A stretch of 64,000 nt of DNA from an alpha proteobacterium SCGC AAA536-G10 (GTDB taxonomy: Bacteria > Pseudomonadota > Alphaproteobacteria > Puniceispirillales > Marisalimonadaceae), in contig ARQU01000012.1 in NCBI GenBank assembly GCA_000384615.1, forward strand, positions 1-64,000. Direction: 5' to 3'. The translations under genes and the position numbers were made by a program. Below, in pieces: positions 56,425-64,000 of the stretch. The stretch's first letter is position 1. Each line of letters starts with the position of its first letter. The notes below the pieces were generated by a model, which saw only the letters and a program-made list of their open reading frames with translations, was not told where the DNA came from and made no database searches.

Positions 56425-57834
56425 TTATTGATATTTTTTTTCTAGATCTTGAAGAAACTTGTCTAATTCTTCTAAAAATAATAGTTTTTCATCATCACCC
56501 TTAATTTCAAATTGTTCTCTAAAAGTATCTAACTCATGATATGATTTTGGAATTGTATTCCATTTTTCATTATCAGTACTTAAAATTTGTTTTGCAATAA
56601 TTTTATGAATAATATCGCGATCTGATTTTGGAAGTACTGAGGGTGCTTCTTCATAGATCAATCTTTGAGCAAAATATTTATATCTTTGATCTCTAAATTG
56701 GTTTGATATGTAAAACTTTTCTTCCCAATCAGCATTATGAAAATTTAACATTTTTAATTTATCATTGTTGTCCGGGAATCCCCCAAAATATAGGCTGTCT
56801 TCAGGTTCTAGATCAATCTGAGATTTAGATATCTGTTTTTCCTCATTTTCTTCAAATAATATTCTTTGAATTTTATTTTTAAAATCAGAGTTTTTTTTAA
56901 TCATCTCAGCTCTTTCATGAAGAACTTCAATACCTAAAGATTTGTAGAGAGGTATTCTTTCAATATAGCTTGCATCCAATAACACAGGATTTTTATTATT
57001 TTTTATTTCTCTTATTAGTTTCGGTCTTTGTTTAATTTTAATTTTTAAATCCTTAATTGACATATCAAAATAATCAACAGGATCGTGAAGCAAATCAAAA
57101 CACTGAGGATAATTAAAATGATTCTTGCATAAGTAGGTAACTACGTGAGTGTTGAATTTACCGAAAAAATATTCGTCCATACAAACAATATTATTAGTAA
57201 TTAGGAAGTTATCTACATCAATTTTATTGCTGTTATTCAAAGCTGAATTCCAAATTATATTAGCCTTGTTTTGTAAAATTTTTGTAATTTCTATAGTAGC
57301 TTCTACATCACCCATAGCGTCATGTGCATTATGGTTGATCTTATTTAACTCAGTTAAATTATCTAATTTAAATATTTGATTTCCTTTTTCATTCATACCA
57401 ATTTTTAAACATTCTGGATAATAATATTTAGATGTTCTTGTTATTCCCAAAACATCCGCTCTTTTATTTCCATTAAATTGTGTAATATAAGGTTCTAAAA
57501 GTAATTTAAAAAAGGTTTTTCTAAGAAATTCTTCATCAAAAGAAATAGTATTATATCCAATAAATATGGCTGGAGACCATTTTTTAAATTTGTCCTGAAG
57601 TTTTTTTATTAACTCATAATGTGATAGATTAATATTATTTAACATCTCTATTGATGTTTTATTAACTAATAAAGCGCCAGGTTCAGGGACCAAACCTGAT
57701 CTTAAACGACATCTATCTTCAAATCTTTCAATTTCATTGAAATTCTTATCAACTAAAATTGCCGCAACTTGAATGATTTGATCCCAAGAAGAGTTTCTAC
57801 CTGTAGTTTCCAAATCGTAAAAAATAAAGTTCAT
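56425..57834 (-). CDS. sbcB: Exodeoxyribonuclease I
   Basis: Single-strand-specific 3'-5' DNA exonuclease, 469 aa, close to the length of E. coli ExoI. The DEDDh nuclease motifs are FYDLETTGRNSSWDQIIQ (Exo I, at the N-terminus), GYNTISFDEEFLR (Exo II, about 95) and NAHDAMGDVEATIEI (Exo III, about 168). The SH3-like and helical C-terminal regions follow, with the family's FPDNNDK and QRLIYEEAP segments. It starts 5 bases after the restored end of tsaE, so the two were built as one transcript. Confidence 0.88.
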   Translation of the reverse strand: MNFIFYDLETTGRNSSWDQIIQVAAILVDKNFNEIERFEDRCRLRSGLVPEPGALLVNKTSIEMLNNINLSHYELIKKLQDKFKKWSPAIFIGYNTISFDEEFLRKTFFKLLLEPYITQFNGNKRADVLGITRTSKYYYPECLKIGMNEKGNQIFKLDNLTELNKINHNAHDAMGDVEATIEITKILQNKANIIWNSALNNSNKIDVDNFLITNNIVCMDEYFFGKFNTHVVTYLCKNHFNYPQCFDLLHDPVDYFDMSIKDLKIKIKQRPKLIREIKNNKNPVLLDASYIERIPLYKSLGIEVLHERAEMIKKNSDFKNKIQRILFEENEEKQISKSQIDLEPEDSLYFGGFPDNNDKLKMLNFHNADWEEKFYISNQFRDQRYKYFAQRLIYEEAPSVLPKSDRDIIHKIIAKQILSTDNEKWNTIPKSYHELDTFREQFEIKGDDEKLLFLEELDKFLQDLEKKYQ

Positions 57835-57839
57835 AGTTA

Positions 57840-58342
57840 TTAACTCAAGTTTCTGTTTATAGACAACTCCTTGACCCTATTAAACCAATTTATAGAACCA
57901 AATAGTGATAATTTTCTGTAATCTGACAATTGTTTATCATGTCCATTAATAAATGAAATAGTAATATTAAGAGGATCAAAATTATTTATTTCTGAATTAA
58001 ATCTTGGCCATTCTAGTAAAATAATTTTTTTTTTAAGTCTTCAAATATTCCAATTTCTTCTACTTCTTCAAAATTATTAATTCTGTAAAAATCACAATGC
58101 CATATCTCTATTTCTTTCTTCAAAGGATAAGTCTGAACGATGTTGAATGTTGGACTTGTTACTTCTTCTATTTTTGTAATGGCATTTATAATAGATTTAC
58201 AAAGAAAAGTTTTACCTACACCTAAATCACCTTCAAAAGTAATTAGGTCATTTGGTTTTAGTAAATATGATATCAAATTACCCATTTTTTTCATTTCATA
58301 TTCAGATTTGGTAATTATTTCTGATAATGGCTTCATGCTCAA
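57840..58342 (-). CDS. tsaE: tRNA threonylcarbamoyladenosine ATPase TsaE, frame broken at an A10 run
   Basis: ATPase needed for the t6A37 modification of tRNAs that read ANN codons. The frame from ATG 58342 has Walker [15 protein letters not shown] (about 38-51), [11 protein letters not shown] and HCDFYRI, then stops at 58013 after Lys-Lys-Lys-Leu-Phe-Tyr. In the coding strand ten A residues (58025-58034) sit at the break; one more A would read [12 protein letters not shown], the conserved TsaE end, and run to a stop at 57840, giving 167 aa. The restored end lies 5 bases before sbcB. A base-call error, a programmed slip or a fresh mutation are all possible; the gene is normally essential. It overlaps the ahcY stop by 4 bases. 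Confidence 0.82.
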
Positions 58343-59730
58343 TATCTATAATTATCCGACTTAAAAGGGCCTTGAACTGGAACACCAATATAATCAGCTT
58401 GCTCATTTGATAGCTTAGATAAAGTTGCTCCTACTTTTTCTAAATGTAATGTAGCAACCTTTTCATCTAAATGTCTAGGTAACGTATAAACCTTATTTTC
58501 ATAGTTTTTAGATTTTTGCCAAATTTCAATCTGAGCTAAAACCTGATTGGTAAATGAAGCACTCATTACAAAACTTGGGTGACCAGTCGCACAACCCAAG
58601 TTAACTAATCTTCCCTTTGCTAATACAATCAAACGCTTACCATCTTGAAATTCAACCTCATCAACTTGAGGTTTAACTTCCGACCATTTCATGTTTTGTA
58701 ATGATTCAACTTGAATCTCAGAATCAAAGTGACCAATATTACAAACTATAGCTCTATCTTTCATGTCTCTCATGTGATCAACTGTTATAACGTCTTTATT
58801 TCCAGTTGCAGTTACAAAGATATCTCCTCTTGGACAAGCGTCTTCCATTGAACAGACTTCATACCCTTCCATTGCAGCTTGTAAAGCACAAATTGGGTCA
58901 ATTTCTGTTACAATCACTCTTGCTCCACCTTGACGAAGAGAAGCAGCTGAACCTTTACCAACATCACCAAATCCTGCTACTACAGCTACTTTACCAGATA
59001 GCATTACGTCTGTAGCCCTTCTAATTCCGTCAACTAAAGATTCTCTACAACCATATAAGTTGTCAAACTTTGACTTTGTTACTGAATCATTTACATTTAT
59101 TGCAGGAAAGGGAAGATCGCCCTTTTCAGCCATTTGATATAACCTAAGAACACCAGTTGTTGTTTCTTCAGTTACTCCTTTAATGCTGTCTTTAACCTTG
59201 GTAAACCAACCTGAAGAAGATTTAAGTCTAGACATAATTTGAGCTTTAAGTGCCTCTTCTTCTTCATTAGCAGGTGAGACAAGAACTTTTTCGCCACTTT
59301 CAGCTTTAGCACCCAAAATTATGTATAACGTAGCATCACCACCATCATCTAGTATCATATTAGCAAAGGAATCATCAGACCATGTGAAAATGCTATCAAC
59401 ATACTCCCAGTACTCTTTTAGAGTTTCACCCTTTTTTGCAAAAACTGGGATGTTTTGTTTAGCAATAGCTGCAGCAGCATGATCTTGAGTTGAAAATATA
59501 TTACAACTAGCCCATCTCACACTAGCTCCAAGACTAACCAATGTTTCAATTAATACTGCTGTTTGAATAGTCATGTGTAAACAACCAGCAATTCGAGTCC
59601 CGTTTAATGGCTGCTCTTTGCTATACAACTCTCTACATGCTGTCAATCCAGGCATTTCAGTCTCAGCTATTGATATTTCTTTTCTTCCCCACTCCGCAAG
59701 ATTTAGATCTGATATTGAATAATCTTTCAT
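58339..59730 (-). CDS. ahcY: Adenosylhomocysteinase
   Basis: Hydrolyses S-adenosylhomocysteine to adenosine and homocysteine, clearing the inhibitor made by methyltransferases. I start at MKDYSISDL (59730), preceded by AAAAGGA; the frame also opens at 59766. The 463-aa protein has the long-insert form, catalytic Lys and Asp in [14 protein letters not shown], the NAD motif [27 protein letters not shown], and the intact C-terminal KSDNYRY that closes the partner's NAD site. It lies between chvG and tsaE; no SAH riboswitch was recognised. Confidence 0.97.
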   Translation of the reverse strand: MKDYSISDLNLAEWGRKEISIAETEMPGLTACRELYSKEQPLNGTRIAGCLHMTIQTAVLIETLVSLGASVRWASCNIFSTQDHAAAAIAKQNIPVFAKKGETLKEYWEYVDSIFTWSDDSFANMILDDGGDATLYIILGAKAESGEKVLVSPANEEEEALKAQIMSRLKSSSGWFTKVKDSIKGVTEETTTGVLRLYQMAEKGDLPFPAINVNDSVTKSKFDNLYGCRESLVDGIRRATDVMLSGKVAVVAGFGDVGKGSAASLRQGGARVIVTEIDPICALQAAMEGYEVCSMEDACPRGDIFVTATGNKDVITVDHMRDMKDRAIVCNIGHFDSEIQVESLQNMKWSEVKPQVDEVEFQDGKRLIVLAKGRLVNLGCATGHPSFVMSASFTNQVLAQIEIWQKSKNYENKVYTLPRHLDEKVATLHLEKVGATLSKLSNEQADYIGVPVQGPFKSDNYRY

Positions 59731-59809
59731 AATAATCCTTTTAATAATTTTATTATCGTATAACATTTTAATGATGTTGTGAAAACCTTGAATTGATTGC
59801 TAGAAGACT

Positions 59810-61414
59810 TTATTTTTTACTTTCTTTAAAAGTAACTTTAATACTGCCACCAACACATTCATTTTTTTGATTCAATCTATTTAGAGCTTCAATAGTACCT
59901 CCGTGCGCTAGGACTATTTGTTTTGAAATAGATAAACCCAAACCAGAATGATTACCAAACTTTTCATCTTTTGGTCTGTCGGTATAAAATCGATCAAAAA
60001 CTTTGTTTAGAGATCCGCTTGAAAATCCGGGACCACTATCCTCTACTAGAACAATGACATCCTCTAGATTTTTTTCTAAACGAATATTTATAGTTTGTTT
60101 ATAATTTGAAAATGAAACTGAATTTTGTATTAAGTTGTCAAAAACTTGTGCAATCTTATTTTCATTTCCAAATACATATACATCTTCATAATACTTTAAA
60201 AAGTTTATTTTACAATTAAGCGTAGATGATCTTATATTAACCAGAGTTTCAAGTAGTTTTGAAATATTTGTTTTTTTCATTTCAATTCTAGACAATTCTG
60301 AATCTAACCTTGAGGCTGCAGAAATATCATTTATTAGTCTATCAATCCTCTCAACATCATTTTGGATAACCTTTATTAATTTTTTCTGCTCACTTGCATT
60401 TTTGACTTTACTAATTGTTTCGGAGGCAGATCTAACCGATGTTATTGGGTTTTTTAATTCATGAGCAACATCAGCTGCGAATTCCGCTATATGATCTATT
60501 CTTTTTTGTAATTGATTTGTCATTTTAAAAAATGATCTAGCTAATTTACCAATTTCGTCTTTCCTAAACCTAAATTCACTTAAGTTAAAACTTTTATTAT
60601 TTTGATCTTCGGCTATTTTATCAGCCTCATTTGATAACTTTACTATAGGATTAGTAATTGATCTTCCAAAATAAAGAGCAAGAGTTATTGTAGCTAGCAA
60701 TATTAACCCAAATGCCTTGAAAAGTTCAGTTTCTAAATCCACTAATTCTTTTTCTATTTTATCACCTGAAACCGATAGTAAAACTGCACCTCTGACCATA
60801 CGAATATTTTTGACAGGAATTGCAACTGATAAAAATAATTTTCCATTGTTATCTTGCCTAAGGATCTTTGAATTTTTACCTTTAAGAGCCTGAATAACTT
60901 CAGGAAAATTATTAAAGGAAAATTTTTTGTTATCGACATATAATGGAAGATTTAATGGCTTTGATATAATGTTTGAAAATAAAAATACAAAGTTATTAAA
61001 ATATTTTTTTAGGGAAATATCTTTTTCTACAGAAGGTAATGGGCTTACCTTAACAAAGGGACTATATTTCATACTTGCTTTTGTGTCGGCTATTAAATTT
61101 CCATACATATTAAAAAGTCTAGCTCTCATGTTGGACCCATAATTTACTTTTGGTATAAGACTTTGTAAGGCTGGACTAGAGATTTGATTATTTTGAATCA
61201 ATCCATATTGGTTTTCTGCCAAGGCAAGAGCTTTAGTTAGAGTAAGGCCCTGTCTTTCTATAGCTGCGAATTCAGATTTAATTAAAATATCTTGATACTT
61301 GTTAAAGTATAGAATAATTATGGGATATAGTAGTACAGGTAATAAGATTATAAATAATATTCTCATTTTGAGAGGAAAATATAATCTTTTTGTGATTCTA
61401 AAAAGCTTTCTCAC
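59810..61414 (-). CDS. chvG: Sensor histidine kinase ChvG-like
   Basis: Membrane sensor of the ChvG/ChvI two-component system, which in other alphaproteobacteria responds to acidity or envelope stress. The 534-aa protein has an N-terminal helix (MRILFIILLPVLLYPIIILYF), a periplasmic sensor of about 200 residues, a second helix (AFGLILLATITLALYF, about 235), a HAMP linker, the phosphorylated His in FAADVAHELKNPITS (about 316), and the ATPase N, G1 and G2 boxes (NLIQNSVSF, VEDSGPGF, GLGLSISKQI). It lies 3 bases after chvI. Confidence 0.93.
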   Translation of the reverse strand: MRKLFRITKRLYFPLKMRILFIILLPVLLYPIIILYFNKYQDILIKSEFAAIERQGLTLTKALALAENQYGLIQNNQISSPALQSLIPKVNYGSNMRARLFNMYGNLIADTKASMKYSPFVKVSPLPSVEKDISLKKYFNNFVFLFSNIISKPLNLPLYVDNKKFSFNNFPEVIQALKGKNSKILRQDNNGKLFLSVAIPVKNIRMVRGAVLLSVSGDKIEKELVDLETELFKAFGLILLATITLALYFGRSITNPIVKLSNEADKIAEDQNNKSFNLSEFRFRKDEIGKLARSFFKMTNQLQKRIDHIAEFAADVAHELKNPITSVRSASETISKVKNASEQKKLIKVIQNDVERIDRLINDISAASRLDSELSRIEMKKTNISKLLETLVNIRSSTLNCKINFLKYYEDVYVFGNENKIAQVFDNLIQNSVSFSNYKQTINIRLEKNLEDVIVLVEDSGPGFSSGSLNKVFDRFYTDRPKDEKFGNHSGLGLSISKQIVLAHGGTIEALNRLNQKNECVGGSIKVTFKESKK

Positions 61415-61417
61415 TTT

Positions 61418-62107
61418 TTATACATCTCTATACCTATATCCAACCCCATACAAAGTCTCTATACAATCAAAATTTTTATCGAAAACTCTGAATTTTCTTC
61501 TCATTCTTTTTATGTGACTGTCAATAGTTCTGTCATCTACGTATATTGTTTCTCCATATGCTGTATCTATAAGTTGATCTCTGTTTTTTACTAATCCGGG
61601 TCTAAGTGCTAAGGTATGAAGTATTAAAAATTCAGTAACTGTCAGTCTTATCTCTTGCCCCTTCCATATACAAAGATGCCTGTCTGGATCCAGAGATAAA
61701 TCATTTCTTTGAATCATTTTATCTGATGTATCTAAATTTTTGTATGAGCCTCTTCTTAGAACGGCTCTTATTCTCTCTATTAAAAGTTTTTGCGAAAATG
61801 GCTTAGTAATATAATCATCAGCTCCCATTCTGAGGCCAATTGCCTCATCAATCTCATCATCTTTACTAGTTAAAAAAATAACTGGCACATCATTAGATAT
61901 CCTAACCCGTTTTAAAAGTTCCATACCGTCAATTTTTGGCATTTTAATATCTAAGACAGCTAGATCTGGAGAGTTTTTTTGCAATGCAACAAGTGCTTGT
62001 TCACTATCATTATACGTTTCCACTAACCAGCCTTCTGCTTTTAAGGCCACAGAAACAGAAGCTAAAATATTACTGTCATCGTCAACAAGAATTATCTTTT
62101 CACTCAT
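61418..62107 (-). CDS. chvI: Response regulator ChvI-like (OmpR family)
   Basis: DNA-binding response regulator, 229 aa. The receiver has the acidic pocket VDDDSNI, the phosphorylated Asp54 in [12 protein letters not shown], the switch Thr in FLTSKDD and Lys in YITKPFS. The C-terminal winged helix ([21 protein letters not shown] and [16 protein letters not shown]) is OmpR/PhoB-type. It is cotranscribed with chvG. Targets cannot be inferred from this window. Confidence 0.94.
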   Translation of the reverse strand: MSEKIILVDDDSNILASVSVALKAEGWLVETYNDSEQALVALQKNSPDLAVLDIKMPKIDGMELLKRVRISNDVPVIFLTSKDDEIDEAIGLRMGADDYITKPFSQKLLIERIRAVLRRGSYKNLDTSDKMIQRNDLSLDPDRHLCIWKGQEIRLTVTEFLILHTLALRPGLVKNRDQLIDTAYGETIYVDDRTIDSHIKRMRRKFRVFDKNFDCIETLYGVGYRYRDV

Positions 62108-62212
62108 ATTTCACCTACTTTTTTTAATAATAATTATTTTTTTTAATTATTTGATTAGAAAATTTAGGTTTATTCAAGGCTAAATTAAGTTGATTTATGT
62201 TAAATAATATAA

Positions 62213-64000
62213 TCAATGAGCTTCAGCCCAATTATTTCCAACGCCCACATCTACTTTTAAGTTAACTTTCAAAGGGACCATTGGTAGATTAGCTGTTTCC
62301 ATTATGGGTAAAATAATATTTGTAATTTCTTCTATACTATTATCACTTATTTCAAATACTAGCTCATCATGGACTTGCATCAACATAGATATTTCTTTTT
62401 TGTTCAAAAATTCTCTATGAATTTTAATCATTGCAAGTTTAATTATATCTGCAGCTGTTCCTTGGATAGGAGCATTTATAGCCTGCCTTTCTGCAAACCC
62501 TCTCAACCTTTGGTTTTTGGAATTACTATCATTAATATAAATACGTCTTTTGAATAAAGTTTCTACATATCCATTTGTATCTAAATTAGATTTAATTTCT
62601 TCCATGTAGTCTCTAATTCGAGGAAATCTATAAAAATACGAACTTATAAAATCCTTTGCTTCAATTGCAGAACACTTTAACTGTTTTGCAAGACCATATG
62701 CTGAAATTCCATAGATAATTCCAAAATTAATTGCCTTTGCCTTTCTTCTAAACTCTATAGTCATTTCTTTTAATGGTATACCAAACACCTTAGATGCGGT
62801 ATCTGAGTGAATATCTAAATTATCGTTGAAAGCATCCAACATTTTTTTTTCATCTGCAATATGAGCAATTAGCCTTAGTTCAATTTGAGAATAATCCATT
62901 GACACTAACTTGAAACCTTGCTTTGGCTCAAAGGCTGTTCTAATTAACCTTCCTTCTTCAGTTCTAATTGGTATGTTTTGTAAATTTGGATTGGAAGAGG
63001 AAAGTCTTCCTGTACTTGCTCCAACCATAGAATAGTTGGTGTGAACTCTATGAGTTTTAGAGTTTATTTGTTCAACTAATGCATCCGTATAAGTACTTTT
63101 AAGTTTAGAAAAATGTCTCCAACTCAAAATAACGTCTCCAATTTCGTGTCCCATATCAGAAATTTTTTCTAATATTTCAACACTTGTTTGCCAGGAACCA
63201 TTTTTTGAACGTTTGCCGCCTTCAATTTTCATCTTGTCAAACAAAATTTCACCTAACTGTTTAGGAGAACCTACATTAAAATTAGTTTCACTCAATTTGA
63301 ATATTTGATCTTCCAATTTATCAATCTTTCTTGATAAATTTTTAGAAATTTCATTTAGTTTTTTGGGATTAATAATAATCCCTGTATTCTCCATTTCTAA
63401 TAATACATTTATCAATGAATTTTCTAATCTTTTATAAACTGAAAATTTTTTTTCATTAATTATTCTTGGTAAAACTCTGTTATAAATTGATAAAGTTATA
63501 TCAGCATCTTCAGCTGCGTAATTTAAAGCATCTAAAGGAGATAATTGATTAAATAAGATTTTATTTTTTCCCTTTCCGCAAATATCTTCATATTTGATGG
63601 TATAATGGTTCAATTCACGCAATGCTAAAGCATCTAATTTGTGACTATCTACTCTTCCAGAGTCTACCACATATGAAATACACATAGTATCACCAACAGG
63701 GTTTAAATTAATATTACCATTATGTTCTTGTTTCATTATTAATGCGTCATATTTAATGTTGTGCCCAATTTTTAAAATTGAATTATCTTCTAGAAGTGGC
63801 TTAATTAAGTAGATCACATCATCAAATGGAATCTGTTTAAATGATTTTACATTGTCGAAAATAAAACCTGATTGGTTGTTTTCCAAATTTATTCCGTGCC
63901 TTAGGGGTATATAACAAGCCTCACCTTCTTCAAATGATAATGATAAACCAACTAAGTTAGCATTTTTAGCATTTAATGAGTCCGTTTCACAATCTACAGC
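62213..64000 (-). CDS. polA: DNA polymerase I, C-terminal two-thirds (cut by window edge)
   Basis: Replication and repair polymerase. The frame stays open through base 64000, giving 595 residues plus stop; the 5' nuclease domain lies outside. Present are the 3'-5' exonuclease domain, beginning VDCETDSLNAKNANLVGLS with its Asp and Glu, GHNIKYDALIM, YAAEDADITL, and the polymerase motifs A (VSMDYSQIELRLIAHIADE), B (RRKAKAINFGIIYGISAYG) and C (MQVHDELVFEI). Proofreading residues look intact, unlike some streamlined lineages. It ends with NNWAEAH. Confidence 0.96.
   Translation of the reverse strand, partial: AVDCETDSLNAKNANLVGLSLSFEEGEACYIPLRHGINLENNQSGFIFDNVKSFKQIPFDDVIYLIKPLLEDNSILKIGHNIKYDALIMKQEHNGNINLNPVGDTMCISYVVDSGRVDSHKLDALALRELNHYTIKYEDICGKGKNKILFNQLSPLDALNYAAEDADITLSIYNRVLPRIINEKKFSVYKRLENSLINVLLEMENTGIIINPKKLNEISKNLSRKIDKLEDQIFKLSETNFNVGSPKQLGEILFDKMKIEGGKRSKNGSWQTSVEILEKISDMGHEIGDVILSWRHFSKLKSTYTDALVEQINSKTHRVHTNYSMVGASTGRLSSSNPNLQNIPIRTEEGRLIRTAFEPKQGFKLVSMDYSQIELRLIAHIADEKKMLDAFNDNLDIHSDTASKVFGIPLKEMTIEFRRKAKAINFGIIYGISAYGLAKQLKCSAIEAKDFISSYFYRFPRIRDYMEEIKSNLDTNGYVETLFKRRIYINDSNSKNQRLRGFAERQAINAPIQGTAADIIKLAMIKIHREFLNKKEISMLMQVHDELVFEISDNSIEEITNIILPIMETANLPMVPLKVNLKVDVGVGNNWAEAH

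Noticed and set aside
59731-59809. SAH riboswitch before ahcY
   Set aside because: The 79-base spacer is A+T-rich and shows no conserved G/C-rich pseudoknot core.

Overview
The window is about two-thirds A+T or more and reads as the core chromosome of a small-genome, probably marine planktonic alphaproteobacterium. The class assignment rests on gene order: infC-rpmI-rplT-pheS-pheT, murA-DUF2948-hisG-hisD, infA-maf-rng-yacG, rnd-lptC-lptA-lptB-ptsN, TIGR02300-tRNA-Ala beside aroA-cmk-rpsA-ihfB, trpF-trpB-trpA-accD-folC, and chvI-chvG-ahcY-tsaE. Low G+C, short spacers, 4-base overlaps and a TRAP receptor fit a streamlined open-ocean lineage (SAR116-like, HIMB59-like or a related order). The exact lineage cannot be fixed by eye.

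Layout. 1-1075: 5' part of thrS (minus). 1630-6417: translation operon (IF3, L35, L20, PheRS alpha and beta). 6445-8793: a 2.3-kb mini-island bounded by a 52-bp direct repeat of the 3' part of tRNA-Thr, carrying a small regulator and an orphan TRAP binding protein. 8901-15016: murA, hisG, hisD, infA, maf, a decayed RNase G gene, yacG and tRNA-Phe. 15125-19775: a frameshifted SGNH hydrolase, an empty stretch, and a DUF1800/DUF1501 pair. 19892-23413: hydroxyacid dehydrogenase, HpcH aldolase, quinone oxidoreductase and TauE exporter. 23417-26226: FecR-like protein, BMP-type binding protein and a truncated ABC permease. 26227-27178: 3' part of thrS (plus). 27227-38236: glycosyltransferase, hydrolase, GST, gltD-gltB, LysR regulator and a CysJ-like reductase. 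38352-43599: uppP, NDUFA9-like protein, rnd, lptCAB and ptsN. 43600-46319: a second hydroxyacid dehydrogenase/HpcH aldolase cluster. 46401-56072: tRNA-Ala through aroA, cmk, rpsA, ihfB, trpFBA, accD and folC. 56069-64000 (minus): trxA, exonuclease I, tsaE, ahcY, chvG, chvI and the C-terminal two-thirds of polA.

The main anomaly is thrS. Its two parts lie 25 kb apart in opposite orientation and share exactly 95 bp (1-95 inverted against 26227-26321). Flipping bases 1-26226 rebuilds one 643-codon thrS and also turns the broken permease into an ordinary end-of-sequence truncation. One inversion, either an assembly or amplification chimera or a real rearrangement, therefore explains both defects. 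thrS is also clearly richer in G+C than everything around it, which suggests transfer from another lineage.

A second theme is single-base frame disruption in homopolymers: A16 in a small ORF before murA, A10 in tsaE, and short A runs in the SGNH gene. A third is loss of genes usual in these neighbourhoods: rpoN and hpf between lptB and ptsN, and hprK with the PTS phosphocarriers between chvG and ahcY. I found no CRISPR array, insertion sequence, integrase gene, rRNA or prophage. I did not find a convincing new multi-gene defence or biosynthetic system.
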